Positions 49,405 through 60,926 of a stretch of DNA of 64,000 nt are shown here, piece after piece. The stretch is from Planoprotostelium fungivorum (taxonomy: Eukaryota; Evosea; Variosea; Cavosteliida; Cavosteliaceae). Position numbers and translations under genes: made by a program. Each line of letters starts with the position of its first letter. Position 1 is the stretch's first letter. The stretch covers positions 62,001 to 126,000 of the forward strand of contig MDYQ01000257.1 of assembly GCA_003024175.1 (NCBI GenBank), in the 5' to 3' direction. A model generated the notes under the pieces. It had not been told where the DNA came from. It did no database searches and saw only the letters and a program-made list of their open reading frames with translations.

Positions 49405-51263
49405 TTATTCTTCGAATGGTTCCTCCATTTTGTCTGCCTTCATTTGGCATTCTTCCTTATAATTGGCTGGCACGTGCTTCGTTAAGATGTCGTGAAACGT
49501 ATTCCATGGACACAGTGTCATCTGATCCTCTTCATCTCCCTCGGGCTGTCATCGTGCGTCATCATCAGATGAACCAGACTCTATATCCTCACTCTGGGCA
49601 GGAATTGTGATTTGTTAAAGGTCTCTTGCTTTGTCTTACACTTTGGTAGCGTCCTCTCTTCATCGTTGAACAAGACTCGAATCCAAAGGTCTTCCTTGTT
49701 GCTTCTACTCCTCTCATCACAATCCATGGTGAATACAGTTATTCCTCACCCCTTCAACTGGTCGTCTAAGAAGGAATTGTTCATGACGGGAGGCTTGTCT
49801 TCATCAGATGATGAGACACTCTTCGTGTGGATTTTCTTGTACATTTCGAACTCCAAGTGGGAGCCCATGGGTGGGTGCCCCATGTAGATGCCTGCGTTTC
49901 GATTCGATTCGGAGGTCACGTGACTTACCCACCTAACCCGTTCATGAGTGGAATGAGGGTGTTGTCGTGTCCACTGAAATATGCGAATCTGATTCTGCTC
50001 GCCTCCGTCTCCTTTCCTCTCAGTCCGTCGACCTGCCCCATTCATCTACAACGAGCCGATATGAATTATAATTTGAATTTCACCTTTCCTTGCATGACCT
50101 TCAACACGTCGCTCATGAACCTTCCGATGCCGAGTCTGATGGTGGTGGGTCCACCGTGAAGCATCTTAGCGTACCATCCTGCAATGTCATCAGAGAAGAT
50201 GTCGATCAGATCTTTTCATCACCGGAGGCGGATGTGATGGTGTCACGTGCTGTCTGAGACACGATGGGATGAGGCCAGCGGTGTCTCTCTAAAGAGTGCA
50301 GGGTGTTCTCCATGCCGATCCAAGCTCCACGGTTGATCCGGTTGCGTACATCTTCGTCTTTGACCTATGCATCGTCCATCAGAATGGTGATGGATGAGAT
50401 GCATGAACCTCTTCCAATAGTTTCTTCTGAAATGTAGCCTCTCCCTCTGTGAACTCTGTCGATTTCTTGATCTCATCTCGTAGAGCCTACATGCAGATGA
50501 GCATCATGTTTTCATGAAAGAGGCAATGAAGGTCGTCTCACAAATAAACTGGTGCAGGATTTGTCGGGATACATGTTCTCATCCTTCTTGTCCTTCACGT
50601 GGACGGTGAAATTGGGATGATTGGCCTTTCCATACATTCCAAACATGACACTCTGCACAGACTCCATGGTCCTCTTGGAAGGTGTTGATCTCAAGTAGAC
50701 CTGAATCAGTTGAGCATCGTCTCTTCTTTTCACAAACATCACCTCAGACGGGTCATATTCCGGGTCCAACAGACGAAATTGGTTGTCATACGTGGCGTAG
50801 CGTTGTGCATATTTCTCACCCAATCGGATCATTTGGAGGTGACCTGGCCTTGCTGTCGGCTTCGAACCCACTCGCTGTCTCACCGTTCACTGTCAGCTGA
50901 CCTCCCTTGCAATTGCCACGAGGTAGAAGCAACATCTTCTGATCTACCTTCACGTCATTCTTCAATGATTGAGAGTGATTGTGTGGCTTAGAGGTTTCGT
51001 CCGTCTTATCTCCATCTTCATCAATCTGACTTCGCTCAGCGAACTCAGATTCTCGAGTTTTCGTGGTCTGTCACCCGGTGGATGTTAAAATGGTCGAAAA
51101 AGTGAACCAGCTCCTGTGCTGGTGGCGACATTTTGTTCAAGTCACATGACCAAATGGAGCTCTTGTCAGATGACAGTAGCTTCGATGGAGTTCTCAGTCC
51201 ATGTCTCGCCACAACGGTGACGAGCTGTAGTTCAAGTCTGGGCTTCTCTGTTGGTGCTGACAT
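49405..51263 (-). CDS. Histidine acid phosphatase (histidine phosphatase clade 2)
   Basis: The catalytic RHG motif is close to the start: LVTVVARHGLRTPSKLL. Family landmarks follow: GQLT ... MIRLGEKYAQRYATYDNQFR, VYLRSTPSKRTMESVQSVMF and, late, FAYFSGHDNTLIPLMNGL, which supplies the HD dyad. C-terminal part: GSHLEFEMYKKIHTK, WVRVLFNDEERTLPKC-like, and a last exon CPWNTFHDILTKHVPANYKE ending PFEE. No signal peptide precedes the RHG motif, so the enzyme is probably intracellular, unlike secreted prostatic acid phosphatase and more like cytosolic or mitochondrial ACP6-type enzymes. The substrate is unknown. About eight introns, one at about 50020-50085 containing a CGTTGTAGA half-site. Confidence 0.82.
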
Positions 51264-51437
51264 GATGCAATGTCAGAGAAAAAATAAATCCGTCAGACCA
51301 TACACACAACAGACCCCATCCGTAACCTACTTAGAGTCCCATGTCCTTGGTGAGGTCGTGCATCGTACGAAACGACTCATTCTATTTAGGGGACGGTATC
51401 CTCTGGAGATCTGGTGTGCATCTCAACCTCTCTTCAG

Positions 51438-54397
51438 GTGTCCATACATGATCTCACCGCTCGAGTAACGGCTACACAATGTTACGTGAACGATTCGACC
51501 TACCCGATACAATTCGTTTATACGCACCGACTACCATCTTCTAAAGCGGCAGTGGTATCATTCCAAGCGACGATGGAAGGAAAGACGACGACTGGATCTC
51601 TAATCGAGCGAGACGAATTCACTGCATCAGAGGAATTTCGTGATAAAGGTGATTGGGGAAGACCTACCAGTATCACATCGTAATGATGTACGTCAGAATC
51701 ACTGGATACCTTTCGTTGCACGATCGGGTGGCTAGAGGAGGGAAGGGAGGTTACATTAACAATGACTTACGTCTGCGAACTCGGTTGGTTCGAAGACAGA
51801 GTTCGTTTCGGGCTATATCACGTCGGTAACGATCAAACGGTGAGACATTGTCTCGCCCATGTGATCGAAATGACATGTCATCCTCGTGTCACTCGATGTT
51901 CGTCTCATACACGTTCCATCATCACCTCCTCTCTCGCTCAACCTCCTCCAGATCCTCTTCTCGGCCGACATCGACACATCATCGAACCTCTTAAAGATCT
52001 TGGAGAATCCCGATTTTCACATCAACGGTAACACTGCCACCGGTCTCATCAGACCTAATTCTTACTTTCACCTCGATGTAATTGTCAGAGACGCCCACAG
52101 GTGCGTACAGTTTTAAATCTCGACGACTTTTCACCCTGACGCGTTGTAGTCCGGTTGCCTTGGTAGAAAGTGATGGACACGGAGGTAGTGTCGTCTCTTT
52201 CGCTTTTCACCCGAATTTCAAGAAATCTGAGGGAGAAGAGGTAATGTTCGATCATCTTGCTCGTCTACAACTGTGTAGATGGATCTCGAGATAATATTTC
52301 TCATCGACTGTTCGGAGAACGCAGTGGGGTGTCCCATGGGAACCGTGAGCTCGTCGAAAATTCCCAGAAAACTCAACATCGACAGGTGAATCGCGCCATG
52401 GAGCTGGTTCTCCACGCCCTTCCCAGCGGCTGTCACTTTAACGTCTACGATTACGGTAGTACGTGGCGGCAATTGTTTCCTTGTAGTACAAGATACGATC
52501 CCAATTCCTTTTTAGAGGCTTTGGAGGTTAATTTGACGAGGAAACCTAATTTGGGACCTTGTAAGCTGTACAATGTATTGGATCACGTGTTGAGGAAGGA
52601 CGTGAGAAAGGGGAGTCACAGGTCAATCTTCTTGCTCATGACAGGACGGGTGATCATCTTACGTCATCGAGATCATCACATCAGCACATCATCACATCGT
52701 CACATCAGCGATCATCGAATCATCACACATCAACAACTCCCACACATCGTGATGTCATCATCCGATCCTTCACGATCACCTCATCATCTTGATACGATCT
52801 CAGTGCGAAGAAAAGAAGGAAGGATGCATCGACCTCGCCCGACTGTGCTCCCACAGGAACCGTGTCTTCACCCTGGGCATCGGAGAATCACCGGAAGAAT
52901 ACCTGCTGAGAAGCATCGCAGAGAAGAGTGGAGGCCAGGCAGAGATGATTTCCTGGAACGAATTAGAGAGGGGGCTGTTGGAGCAAGTACAGAGGGGGAC
53001 GAGGCACTACATTTCTGACGTGAGGAAATTTGCGAGAAATTTCTGACGTCTTCAAGTTGAAGATGGACTGGGGTCAATTGAGATCCCTTCACCCCAAGGT
53101 GCGAAATTCCGGTGAAATTTTGCGGTTTTGACTCGTTGTAGATACTCTCCAGTGGATCGAGGCTGCCCAATTTATTCGAGGGAGAACACGTCATCACTTA
53201 TCTTAACGTCGACGCCGACAGCCTCAGAGACATGACCGTGAAGAAGGTAACTGGTACGTTAAGAGGCAAGATGAACGGAAGAGACTTCACTCAACAGGTG
53301 AGCGTGTGGCTGACACTCCGCATCACTCATTGTAGACAGATGACCGTAAATCTCGAAGAAAACTCGAGGTCGCCCGATCGACATCGCTCCCTGGCGAGGT
53401 GGATTATTTTTCGTCGAAATTTCGACAAAAGATCTGAAGGGGGTAGATTGTGTGGGAAGATTCTCATCGAACGTCTCGAAATTTCATTGAAACCTTCTCC
53501 ACACGGGATGAGTCTGGGGTGGCAGCGTCAATTGACAGTAGACCCCCAGACCCAAGAGCCGTTCATTCAGAAGATCAGAGAAATCTCGATGAAAACTGGA
53601 GTCGTATCTTCCTTCACGTGTTACGTACCAGGTGACAACTTTGTCTCGTTGTAGATGAACCTCATCCTCCAGCAGCGGATGAATCTACCGGAAAAATCAT
53701 CTCTGAGTCTGCTTCCCCCGTGAATTTTCACTGGAATATCTTGTGCGAGGGTTTCGAGCTGTCTCCCTCTCCCTCACCCTCCCCGAAAATTGGCGGGAAA
53801 CCGAGACATCAACCGTACGGTCTCTTACCCCCCCTGTCACCGCCCTCCCAAAGAAACAGCCGCCGACTCGGTACAGTCGTTATGGATCTCCGTGGCTCAT
53901 CCTCCCTCTACATTCCACCACCCCCCCTCGTCCACCCCAACAAGAAAGCGTACGATACGCTTCCCTTATTACCCGACGCCACCCACACCCTCAGTCCAGT
54001 CGACCAGAGAGCCTCCCAACTCTTCGATCTCTACACGAAACTAGCCGACACCGCTGCAGAAGAAGCTTCTCCCTTCGCTCGGTCACAACTGTGCGGCATC
54101 TTACTCTGCCAGAATCCTAGCGGTAAATTCGAGCGGCACGTGACGAGATGGTTGGGCACGACGATGAAGAGGATGAAGAAGAGGAGGCCTTACAAGAGGA
54201 AGAAGACAGTCGACCTCTTTGTTACGGCCGTGACCGTGGCCTACTTGAGAGAGAAGGTTACGGGGTGGGAGGAAGTGTGGGGACTGGCTGTCAGGAAGGC
54301 AGAAGAGTGGCTGAAGAGAGAGGCGGTGGCCTGCAAGACGAATCAAGAGAGGTTGATGCAAGCGGCGAGGAGGTACATCATCCGCTACACCCAGTAG
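51438..54397 (+). CDS. VIT and von Willebrand factor A domain protein (VWA5A-like)
   Basis: A VIT domain opens the readable part: IHDLTARVTATQCYVNDSTY, VYTHRLPSSKAAVVSFQATM, TTTGSLIERDEFTASEEFRD, FEDRVRFGLYHVG, SYFHLDVIVRDAH. A VWA domain then starts LEIIFLIDCSENAVG and continues FNVYDYGSTWRQLFPCSTRY, LYNVLDHVLRKDVRKGS, RSIFLLMTG, RVFTLGIGESPEEYLLRSIA and WNELERGLLEQV. The C-terminus (PLLPDATHTLSPVD, FERHVTRWLGTTMKRMKK, WGLAVRKAEEWLKREAVA) matches the region typical of VWA5A and of VIT/VWA proteins in amoebae. Ligand binding is uncertain: the metal site reads D-x-S-x-N, not D-x-S-x-S. The start is unresolved; coding is clear from about 51438. Introns at about 53101-53154 and 53628-53674 carry TCGTTGTAGA. 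Confidence 0.75.
52264..52279. repeat. Intronic inverted repeat TCTACA-ACTG-TGTAGA
   Basis: Full-length copy in the VIT-VWA gene near the acceptor of the intron before LEIIFLID. The arms are intact and the centre is ACTG, so this copy is not a perfect palindrome, yet keeps the arms. Confidence 0.65.
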
Positions 54398-54506
54398 AGT
54401 TTTTTGAATGAAGAGAGTGTTTGTGCTGCGTGTCATCGTAGACGTAGAGTGTCACATGCTCCAAATGGAGCTGTTGAGAGGCTGTCGTTGTTCGACGAGA
54501 TGATGT

Positions 54507-56350
54507 TTATTCCATGTCGTCTGTGTGGTTCTCGTTCCAATGAAACGAAGAGATGTCAGTGGGGGAGCTGGTGGCCATGATCTCGAAATCTTCCACGACC
54601 TCCAAATCAGCTCCCTCTGGTATCTTCGTTTGTATCCTCCCTATCTCCCTCTCGTCTTCCTCCTTCTCCCACATCTCTTCTATCTTTCTTTCTATCTTCT
54701 CCTCTATCTTTGCCTCTATCTTCATGTCTCTCTCCTCCTCCATCTTCACGTCTCTCGTCTTCTCTCTCTTCTCTTCTGATTCGCCGAAGACTTTGTAAAA
54801 CTCCTCTTCCAATTGTGTGAGCCTCCCTAGCCCACTGAGACCGTACTGGTTCGGACCCATCTTGGCGAAGAAGCTGGACGACTTCATCTTACCACTATAC
54901 TATACTTCAGTTGAGCTGTGACTCTTTTACTCACCTCGTGTGCTTGGCGAGGAAGTTGGTGAGGGATTCAAAGGGTGCTCGATTGGTAGCCCTGGCAGTG
55001 TGCTTCACTGCCTCGTAGATCATCTCGAGCGACGCACTGATAATTCCTCGCTCCTGCGTCAGTGTTAAAGATCTCACACAGCTTCTCCTCACCTTCTGCT
55101 TCCTCAGATAGTAGAGGACAGGGATGAAGAACTGACTGTTCTTCTTATCCAGTGAAGTGAACGCATTGGACACAGAGACGAAAGGGTCGGGTATAGGTGC
55201 AAACGCAGGCACATTCACGGGCACAGGCGTCGCGATAGACACAGGTTTAGCGATTGCCACAGGTGTCTCGATGACCACAGGTGTCGTGGTTGTCACAGGT
55301 GCCGCTACGGGTGCTGCCGCTTGGCTCTGGAACATTGGATCTACCGGGACGTGCTCGGCAACGCAGATGGGACACCTCCACTCCCCTGTTGTAGAGTGAG
55401 GATTGTTGTTGATAGCGAGACGTTCACCTTCTGGGACCTTCTTGAGAGAAGGTCTGAGGCAATAGATGTGGTATCCTCTACCACACCCAAGTCCGTCACA
55501 CAAGATGATCTGATCTGCATCGGTACCGAGTTGACACAGATCGCAGACGTCGTCCATCTCTTCGGGTAACACGACTGGAGGGGCAGGGGTGGGTGTCGGT
55601 GGTATTGGTATCGGCATGGGCATTGGTTTCGGTGTAGATGCAGTCCTTGGTTTTCCGGTGAGCGGTTTGTCAACTGCCATGCGTTTAGAGGGTACTATTG
55701 CTGCCTCCTCTGTGGGTTGGCGCTTGTGATTCGTTGAATTGGGCTGCTGTTGCCGTCTAAGACTCCACACGACAGTGCCGCGGATGAGATGCTAAAATTC
55801 AGATCAGCAGATCTCTGATAGAAGAGTGCTACCTTTGAGAATGAACGTGTATCATAAGATAAGACGGCCAGAATCCTTCGCGTTAGGTCAGTCTGGGAGT
55901 CTGCCAGAGATGAGATCGATCTCGAGATGGTGTTGCGGATCTCTATGCAACTCGTCTTCCCTCCCATTCGTTGCATCGCCTGGAGTTGTCAGCTAAATTA
56001 AAGAAGTCTGGTCGCGTCACCTTCTTAACTGTCTCAGAGTCGATCTTATCTATCAGCGCCCGATGCTTCTCTACCGAGGTCTGATGCTCCTCTATCATTT
56101 CTTTGTTTGTGGGCTGCAATTTGGGCACGACCACATCTGAGGGAGCTGACTTCTGGGCAGTCTCTTCCGTCGGCCAGAGGGGTGCATGGTTCTCCTTTAC
56201 TTCTGAACCCTCTCCAAACCCTGACCCTTGCTCTATGTCCATTGAGCCACCGCCGTTGTTCTCAAATGCTCCGTCACTCTCGCTAGGTGAACTCACAGTC
56301 ATAATATCTATTAACGTTTCGTCCCCCTCTGTGCCTGGCAGAGTGTTCAT
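54507..56350 (-). CDS. PHD-finger protein
   Basis: It begins MNTLPGTEGDETLIDIMTV with an acidic region and a helical segment (EEHQTSVEKHRALIDKID). MGGKTSCIEIRNTISRSISS and TDLTRRILAVLSYDTRSFSK follow. Next is a Pro-rich linker (PMPMPIPIPPTPTPAPP) and a PHD finger: CDLCQLGTDADQIILCDG, GCGRGYHIYCLRPSLKKVPE, G then EWRCPICVAEHV, across a 42-base intron at about 55384-55425. A Val/Thr/Pro repeat region (VIETPVAIAKPVSIATPVPV) comes next. The tail FESLTNFLAKHT joins by an intron to SFFAKMGPNQYGLSGLGRLT and a charged coiled coil rich in EEKIERKIEE. PHD fingers read histone H3 tails, so a chromatin role is likely; complex membership is unknown. Confidence 0.7.
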
Positions 56351-56406
56351 AGTATTCAGGACACAGCTGTGCGATGATCTCCTGCGAAATGGGAAAAAGG
56401 AGAGAA

Positions 56407-56790
56407 CTAAACAATGACGACCACTATCTTCGGCTCAAAGTCATCGAGTGTTGATTGGGGAGGAAGAAGAAGACAGCGGACACCAGCATCTCGATGGCAG
56501 CGAGACATCACCCCCACGTGCGGGAGGAATTTAGTTAGAGGCAGGAACATCCGAACTTTGTTGTCTCTCCGTTCGTCAAATGAAACCGTGCGGCGCTGTT
56601 TCAGCGATTGCTCCTCTAAAATTATCGGCGTCTGGCTTGGGCCAAGAGTACTCTTTTCATCCCGCAAGAGGGGACGGACAAACGCGATCCGCTGATCGGA
56701 GATGATGAGGATCAAAACCAACCGAAATCCTCCTTTTTCTCTCCTGCGGTATCGAAACTGGACCGAGTCCTTCGCATCCGTTTGTTGCAC
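56407..56790 (-). CDS. Possible unknown protein or exon upstream of the PHD gene
   Basis: A minus-strand open frame of 127 codons ends LDDFEPKIVVVIV. Its middle part (LEEQSLKQRRTVSFDERRDN, KVRMFLPLTKFLPHVGV) looks protein-like, and no gene is seen on the plus strand apart from a basic, low-scoring frame. It could be a small independent gene or a chance frame in the spacer between the PHD gene and the divergent Aven gene. No family is recognised. Confidence 0.3.
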   Translation of the reverse strand: MQQTDAKDSVQFRYRRREKGGFRLVLILIISDQRIAFVRPLLRDEKSTLGPSQTPIILEEQSLKQRRTVSFDERRDNKVRMFLPLTKFLPHVGVMSRCHRDAGVRCLLLPPQSTLDDFEPKIVVVIV

Positions 56791-56954
56791 TTCTCAACTG
56801 GACATTCTGCTCGTGTACAAAGAGAGGTTGGACAGAGAACGTCTCGAAACTTCGCAGGAGAAAAGGAGCATTATTATTTTCTTTCGAAATGCGTTTATTG
56901 TTCAACCATCACATCACGTGACATCGACACATCAGATCGGCAGCGTATGATTCG

Positions 56955-57865
56955 ATGGAACCCTCACTCAACGTAAAGAAGGCGAATCGCGACAAGCACT
57001 ATCACTCGCTCAACAAAGACAAGAACAAGTGGAAGAAGAAGAATGCGGCCAAGTTGAAGAGTCAAGGAAAGACAGGAGCCCCTCGACCACAGGGACAGAA
57101 TGAACAGACACAGTCTTCAGAGGAAGAGGATGACGATGAAGAAGAGGAAGAGAGAGTCAATCGCGCAAAGTACAGTAGGAGAGCGTTGAAGAGTAATGAG
57201 GATCGATATGTAGAGGATGAGGAGAGTGAAGAAGACGAAGATTCATCCAATCACATCTCACGCCTGCTCCGCGAACAAGGTGAGATACACTAATGCATTT
57301 CCCTCACAAGAACATCCGATCTGAAACAGAGTCTAGTCTCGTTGGACACGAGCTCGAGCTTCCGATTTCAGAATGAGATCGATTGGGAGGAGGCCACGAG
57401 CGATGTGAAGGAGAACCCCTTGTTAGACATGGAAGCCCTCTCACTCAACATCAAACGGTTGCCGCTTCATCTGTATCTCCAAATGGACAAAGACACACTG
57501 GTGAGATCCATAATCTCATCCATCATCTATCATCATCTCTTTTGATGACAATCGAATAGCCTTTGGACATGCAAAGAGGAGGCATCGAAGGTTACGGAGG
57601 AGACAAGAATACCGGAGACGATCAAGTCTTGTTTTCCATCGATGACATCCAACACGTGAACAACGTCACACGAGCCCTCCATCTCTCTCAGAAGTCAAAT
57701 CAAGAGACGATCCAACCCAACCGATCACAACCTCCCCAAGAGAAGAAAGAAGAGACAACAATCGACACAAAGACAACAGACAACGTAGAACCAACCACGT
57801 CACAGACACCATCATCATCACAAGAGCCAGACGAGCTCGAGAGTTGGTTGGAAACAGTGATATAA
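56955..57865 (+). CDS. Aven-like protein (apoptosis/ATM regulator homolog)
   Basis: Three exons encode about 260 residues. A basic start (MEPSLNVKKANRDKHYHSLN) le ads to a Glu/Asp-rich stretch, then RRALKSNEDRYVEDEESEED. The second exon holds the Aven-type core: SFRFQNEIDWEEATSDVKEN, MEALSLNIKRLPLHLYLQMD. The third reads PLDMQRGGIEGYGGDKN and ends ELESWLETVI, matching the conserved E-E-L-x-x-WLD-x-xI tail of Aven. Animal Aven binds Apaf-1 and Bcl-xL and activates ATM; its role outside animals is unknown. The first intron is best ended at TCTAG near 57330, because that acceptor alone keeps frame. Confidence 0.75.
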
Positions 57866-57913
57866 AATGGCTCTCACTCTTCAAAGATCCTACCAGAATG
57901 CTTTATCCATCAT

Positions 57914-58528
57914 TTAGATTTTGCTGGGGTACAGCATGACGCGAACCTGAGCGCTGATGGCCTTGGGGGGCAAGTTGTGGGTGAACTTGGCACGAACGGC
58001 ACCAGAAGAACCGTGAGCGCGAGTGATCTTTCCCCAGATGACCTTCAGTCCGGAAGGGGCACGGAAAGAGTAGGCAACACGCTTGCCGAGGTAAAACTCG
58101 GTGGCCTCCTTTGTGTTGACATCCTCGAGCTTCAAGAGGGAGGTGTGGTTGTATTGGTTACGCAGGGATCTGGATGGGGGAATGAGATGATGGGATGATT
58201 TGAGATGGGTGATAGACATGTAGGTGTGATTCTTTTCCGCGAGATAGAGGATGAGGTCGTGTTGAAGGTTCAAATTTTCGATTTTCGATTGTATATGGAG
58301 ATGATAATCGAAGACATTGTTTCGATTCCATCTGTGATTACAAGATGAATTCGACATATAACGCACCTCTTGAATCCGGTAACGACTCCCTTGGAGTACA
58401 GACTGTAACATCACATCAGCCTACCCAATCATCACATCTCATCTCATCACTATTCCAGTCCAATCGACCATCGATTACATGATTCTATAGACTCACCGGT
58501 TGGGGGCGGATGACTGTTGAGAAGGCAT
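57914..58528 (-). CDS. RPL35A: 60S ribosomal protein eL33 (RPL35A)
   Basis: The protein starts [11 protein letters not shown] and continues [20 protein letters not shown]. It then reads [60 protein letters not shown] and [16 protein letters not shown], essentially the full eL33 pattern. It is a component of the large cytosolic ribosomal subunit. Introns lie at about 58168-58368 (unusually long here, AT-rich) and 58404-58495. The long first introns fit the habit of ribosomal protein genes. Confidence 0.95.
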
Positions 58529-58694
58529 GCTGGATGGATAGAAGAAAACCTCAGAGGATGCAACCAGGATCTCTCACAAAAGAGGCTCGGAAGATATCGT
58601 AAGTGCGACATCTTACCTTGGTCACAATCAGATGAAACCGGAAGAAGCCAAAAACAGCCAAGTCTATTTTGGCTGAGAGACGATGGTGTGGACA

Positions 58695-59279
58695 ATGGCG
58701 GAGGTAGCTCACTTATTTTATCGAATCGACAGGAGGATCTCTACACCTTTGTTCATGAAGATTTTCATCGTCGCAGAAATGGTGATGTGTTGACACATTG
58801 TGTGATGTCCTCTGACTCTCGAAACAGATCACGTCGATTGTTCTATGCGTCATCGCTGGTTTGGATCGATCGACCGAGATCACGGACGGTGTTTGGTTCT
58901 ACATCCTCAATCTCATCTTGCTCTCCTTTGGAATGTGGGCGCTTCACACGCAACGTCCGATACCTTCCGTTATCGTGAGTCTCAGCGAGAAGCTCGTCGT
59001 AACGATCTCAGTTTCTCGGTGTTCACATGTGCTTCGGGATCGCGAGCGCATTTTCGATCGGTCATTATTACAGCAACAGGTGGGAAGACGAGGGACGATG
59101 TAACATGACTCGAAGATAGTGTCATCTGGCAGCGATCGTGTGACACGCAGGGCATCGATTGTAACGGAATAGAAAGCTACTACCGAAAGGCTCTGAACCG
59201 TAATGCCGCTCTCATCGCAGTGCAAGCTGTGACTTATCATCCCGTCACCACTTTTGTTCACAACATCTTTAAGAGGTGA
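58695..59279 (+). CDS. Four-helix membrane protein, unknown
   Basis: Four exons join in frame to about 150 residues: MAEVAHLFYRIDRRISTPLF and MKIFIVAEM, then ITSIVLCVIAGLDRSTEITD, GVWFYILNLILLSFGMWALH and FLGVHMCFGIASAFSIGHYY. A loop with two cysteines (RSCDTQGIDCNGIESYYRK) is followed by NAALIAVQAVTYHPVTTFVH. Three hydrophobic helices are clear and a fourth is likely near the end. No family is recognised; the spacing recalls tetraspan proteins but no CCG or other hallmark is present. Introns at about 58784-58827, 58976-59012 and 59082-59119. An in-frame ATG 12 bases upstream (58683) is an alternative start. Confidence 0.6.
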
Positions 59280-59636
59280 TGTGGTTCACATTTCGAGACC
59301 ATACACGATGCTGATTCTGGTGTAGAAGAACAAAGATCGAACAGTTGAGCTTGAGTAACCACGTTCAATAGAGACATGCTGCCGAGAGAAGAATGCATCG
59401 CGAAGATGGTCCTCGATGAGTCATCGGACCCACTGTAAAATTTGAATGATAAATATTGGTACTCTATATCTCCGCACCGTCCACGTTGCCTCTTTACATC
59501 CATCCTCGTCATTTGCATGACGAAGGCGACACGTGTCGGAGAAATATGAGTTTTTCCGAGGATAAGTTTGGGTAGGCTTCCGAGGTAATTCGCAAACAAC
59601 CATCTTCGTCATTTCACGAAAGCAAGATCACTCATC

Positions 59637-60525
59637 ATGTTTATCTTCGACTGGTTCTGGGGAGTGCTCGAGTACCTCGGTGAGAAGACGTCTTGATAGA
59701 GATAGACTTGCGTCTCGTATTGGCAAGACATCCATATATGGAGGCTGTCTAACGTAATGGGGTTCTGACTACGAATTCAGGCCTCTCAAACAAATCAGCC
59801 AAAATCATCTTTCTTGGATTAGATAATGCAGGAAAGACTACGCTTATGCAGATGCTTAAGAGCGCCCATCTGAAGCAGCCCACGCCCACGTTCCACCCCA
59901 GTAAGCATCTCTATTGTTTTAAGTACTCCCTTCTGATTGAATCTACAGCTTCTGAGGAATTGATCATTGGAAAGATCAAGTTCAATGCCTTCGACCTCGG
60001 AGGTCACGAGCAGGGTGAGTCGCATCGTTTCGTTCACCTCTTTCTAAGATAACTTACGTCCATTTCAGCTCGTCGTGTCTGGAAAGATTACTTTCCCAAC
60101 GTTAACGCCATCGTCTATCTTGTCGATTGTGTAGACAAGGAGAGAATCTCTGAGTCCAAGAGAGAGCTCGATGTAAGTTTCAATCTCTACACGTTCCATA
60201 TATCATTCACTGTATGACCGACCTTTTCAGGGACTTCTCTCCAACCCCGACCTCTCTTCCATCCCCTTCTTGGTTTTGGGCAACAAGATTGATGTTCCAC
60301 GTGCGTACTCTGAGGACGAATTGAGACAACAGCTCGGCCTCTACGGCAACATCACCACGGGGAAGGTGAATCTCTCTTCTCCTTCATCTTCGTGAAGATG
60401 AGCTGATTTGTGGATAGGGAAACAGCAACCTGCAGGGCATTAGACCCATCGAGGTTTTCATGTGTTCCATCAGAAACAAGCAGGGTTACGGAGAGGGTTT
60501 CAGATGGCTCTCCCAGTACCTCTAA
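59637..60525 (+). CDS. SAR1: SAR1 small GTPase of COPII vesicles
   Basis: It begins [20 protein letters not shown], the amphipathic helix that inserts in the ER membrane. [18 protein letters not shown] (P-loop), [37 protein letters not shown] (switch II), [40 protein letters not shown] (NKID) and [23 protein letters not shown] follow. SAR1 recruits the COPII coat at ER exit sites. Six exons; the first codes only the N-terminal helix ([14 protein letters not shown]). The 3' end lies 18 bases from that of the small minus-strand gene. Confidence 0.95.
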
Positions 60526-60543
60526 AGGTCCATTCCAATCCAT

Positions 60544-60749
60544 TCATATAATAAATGAAAGAACGAAATCGTCATCGTCCCGCACCGATAGAGGGCCCGC
60601 GCCTCTCTTCCACTTAGCCCTCTTTGCCTTCGAACGTGTATTGTTTTCGTTTCCTAAGTCTGCCTTTGTTGGCTTATGATCCTTTATATGTCTCTGGCTT
60701 CCACGGGCTTGACTTGAACGTCTGGGTTTTCCTCTTGAGAGGAAGACAT
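60544..60749 (-). CDS. Possible small basic protein, unknown
   Basis: From an ATG at 60747-60749 the frame reads MSSSQEENPDVQVKP. An intron ending at CATAAG near 60680 then continues it as PTKADLGNENNTRSKAKRAK, WKRGAGPLSVRDDDDFVLSF, ending II. That gives about 57 residues with an acidic start and a basic middle. Composition is convincing but there is no recognised family. The donor could be either of two GT sites, so the join is uncertain. Confidence 0.35.
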
Positions 60750-60926
60750 ACACCACACGACATAAAAAAAAGGTTACGATTTTTGAGAACCAGGTTGACA
60801 GGAAACGAGAAGTTCATTGGTTCTTATCGATGCCGTCTGGTTCATTTTCACTCCACACACGAAGAGAGGACGCGGTCGCATGATCGGAAGGACGATCGAG
60901 CCGACGACCCTTTAGGGGATGAACCG

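Noticed and set aside
59258-59599. 113-codon minus-strand frame between the membrane-protein and SAR1 genes
   Set aside because: It overlaps the 3' end of the neighbouring gene, has no recognisable domain and no good splice pattern; most likely chance.
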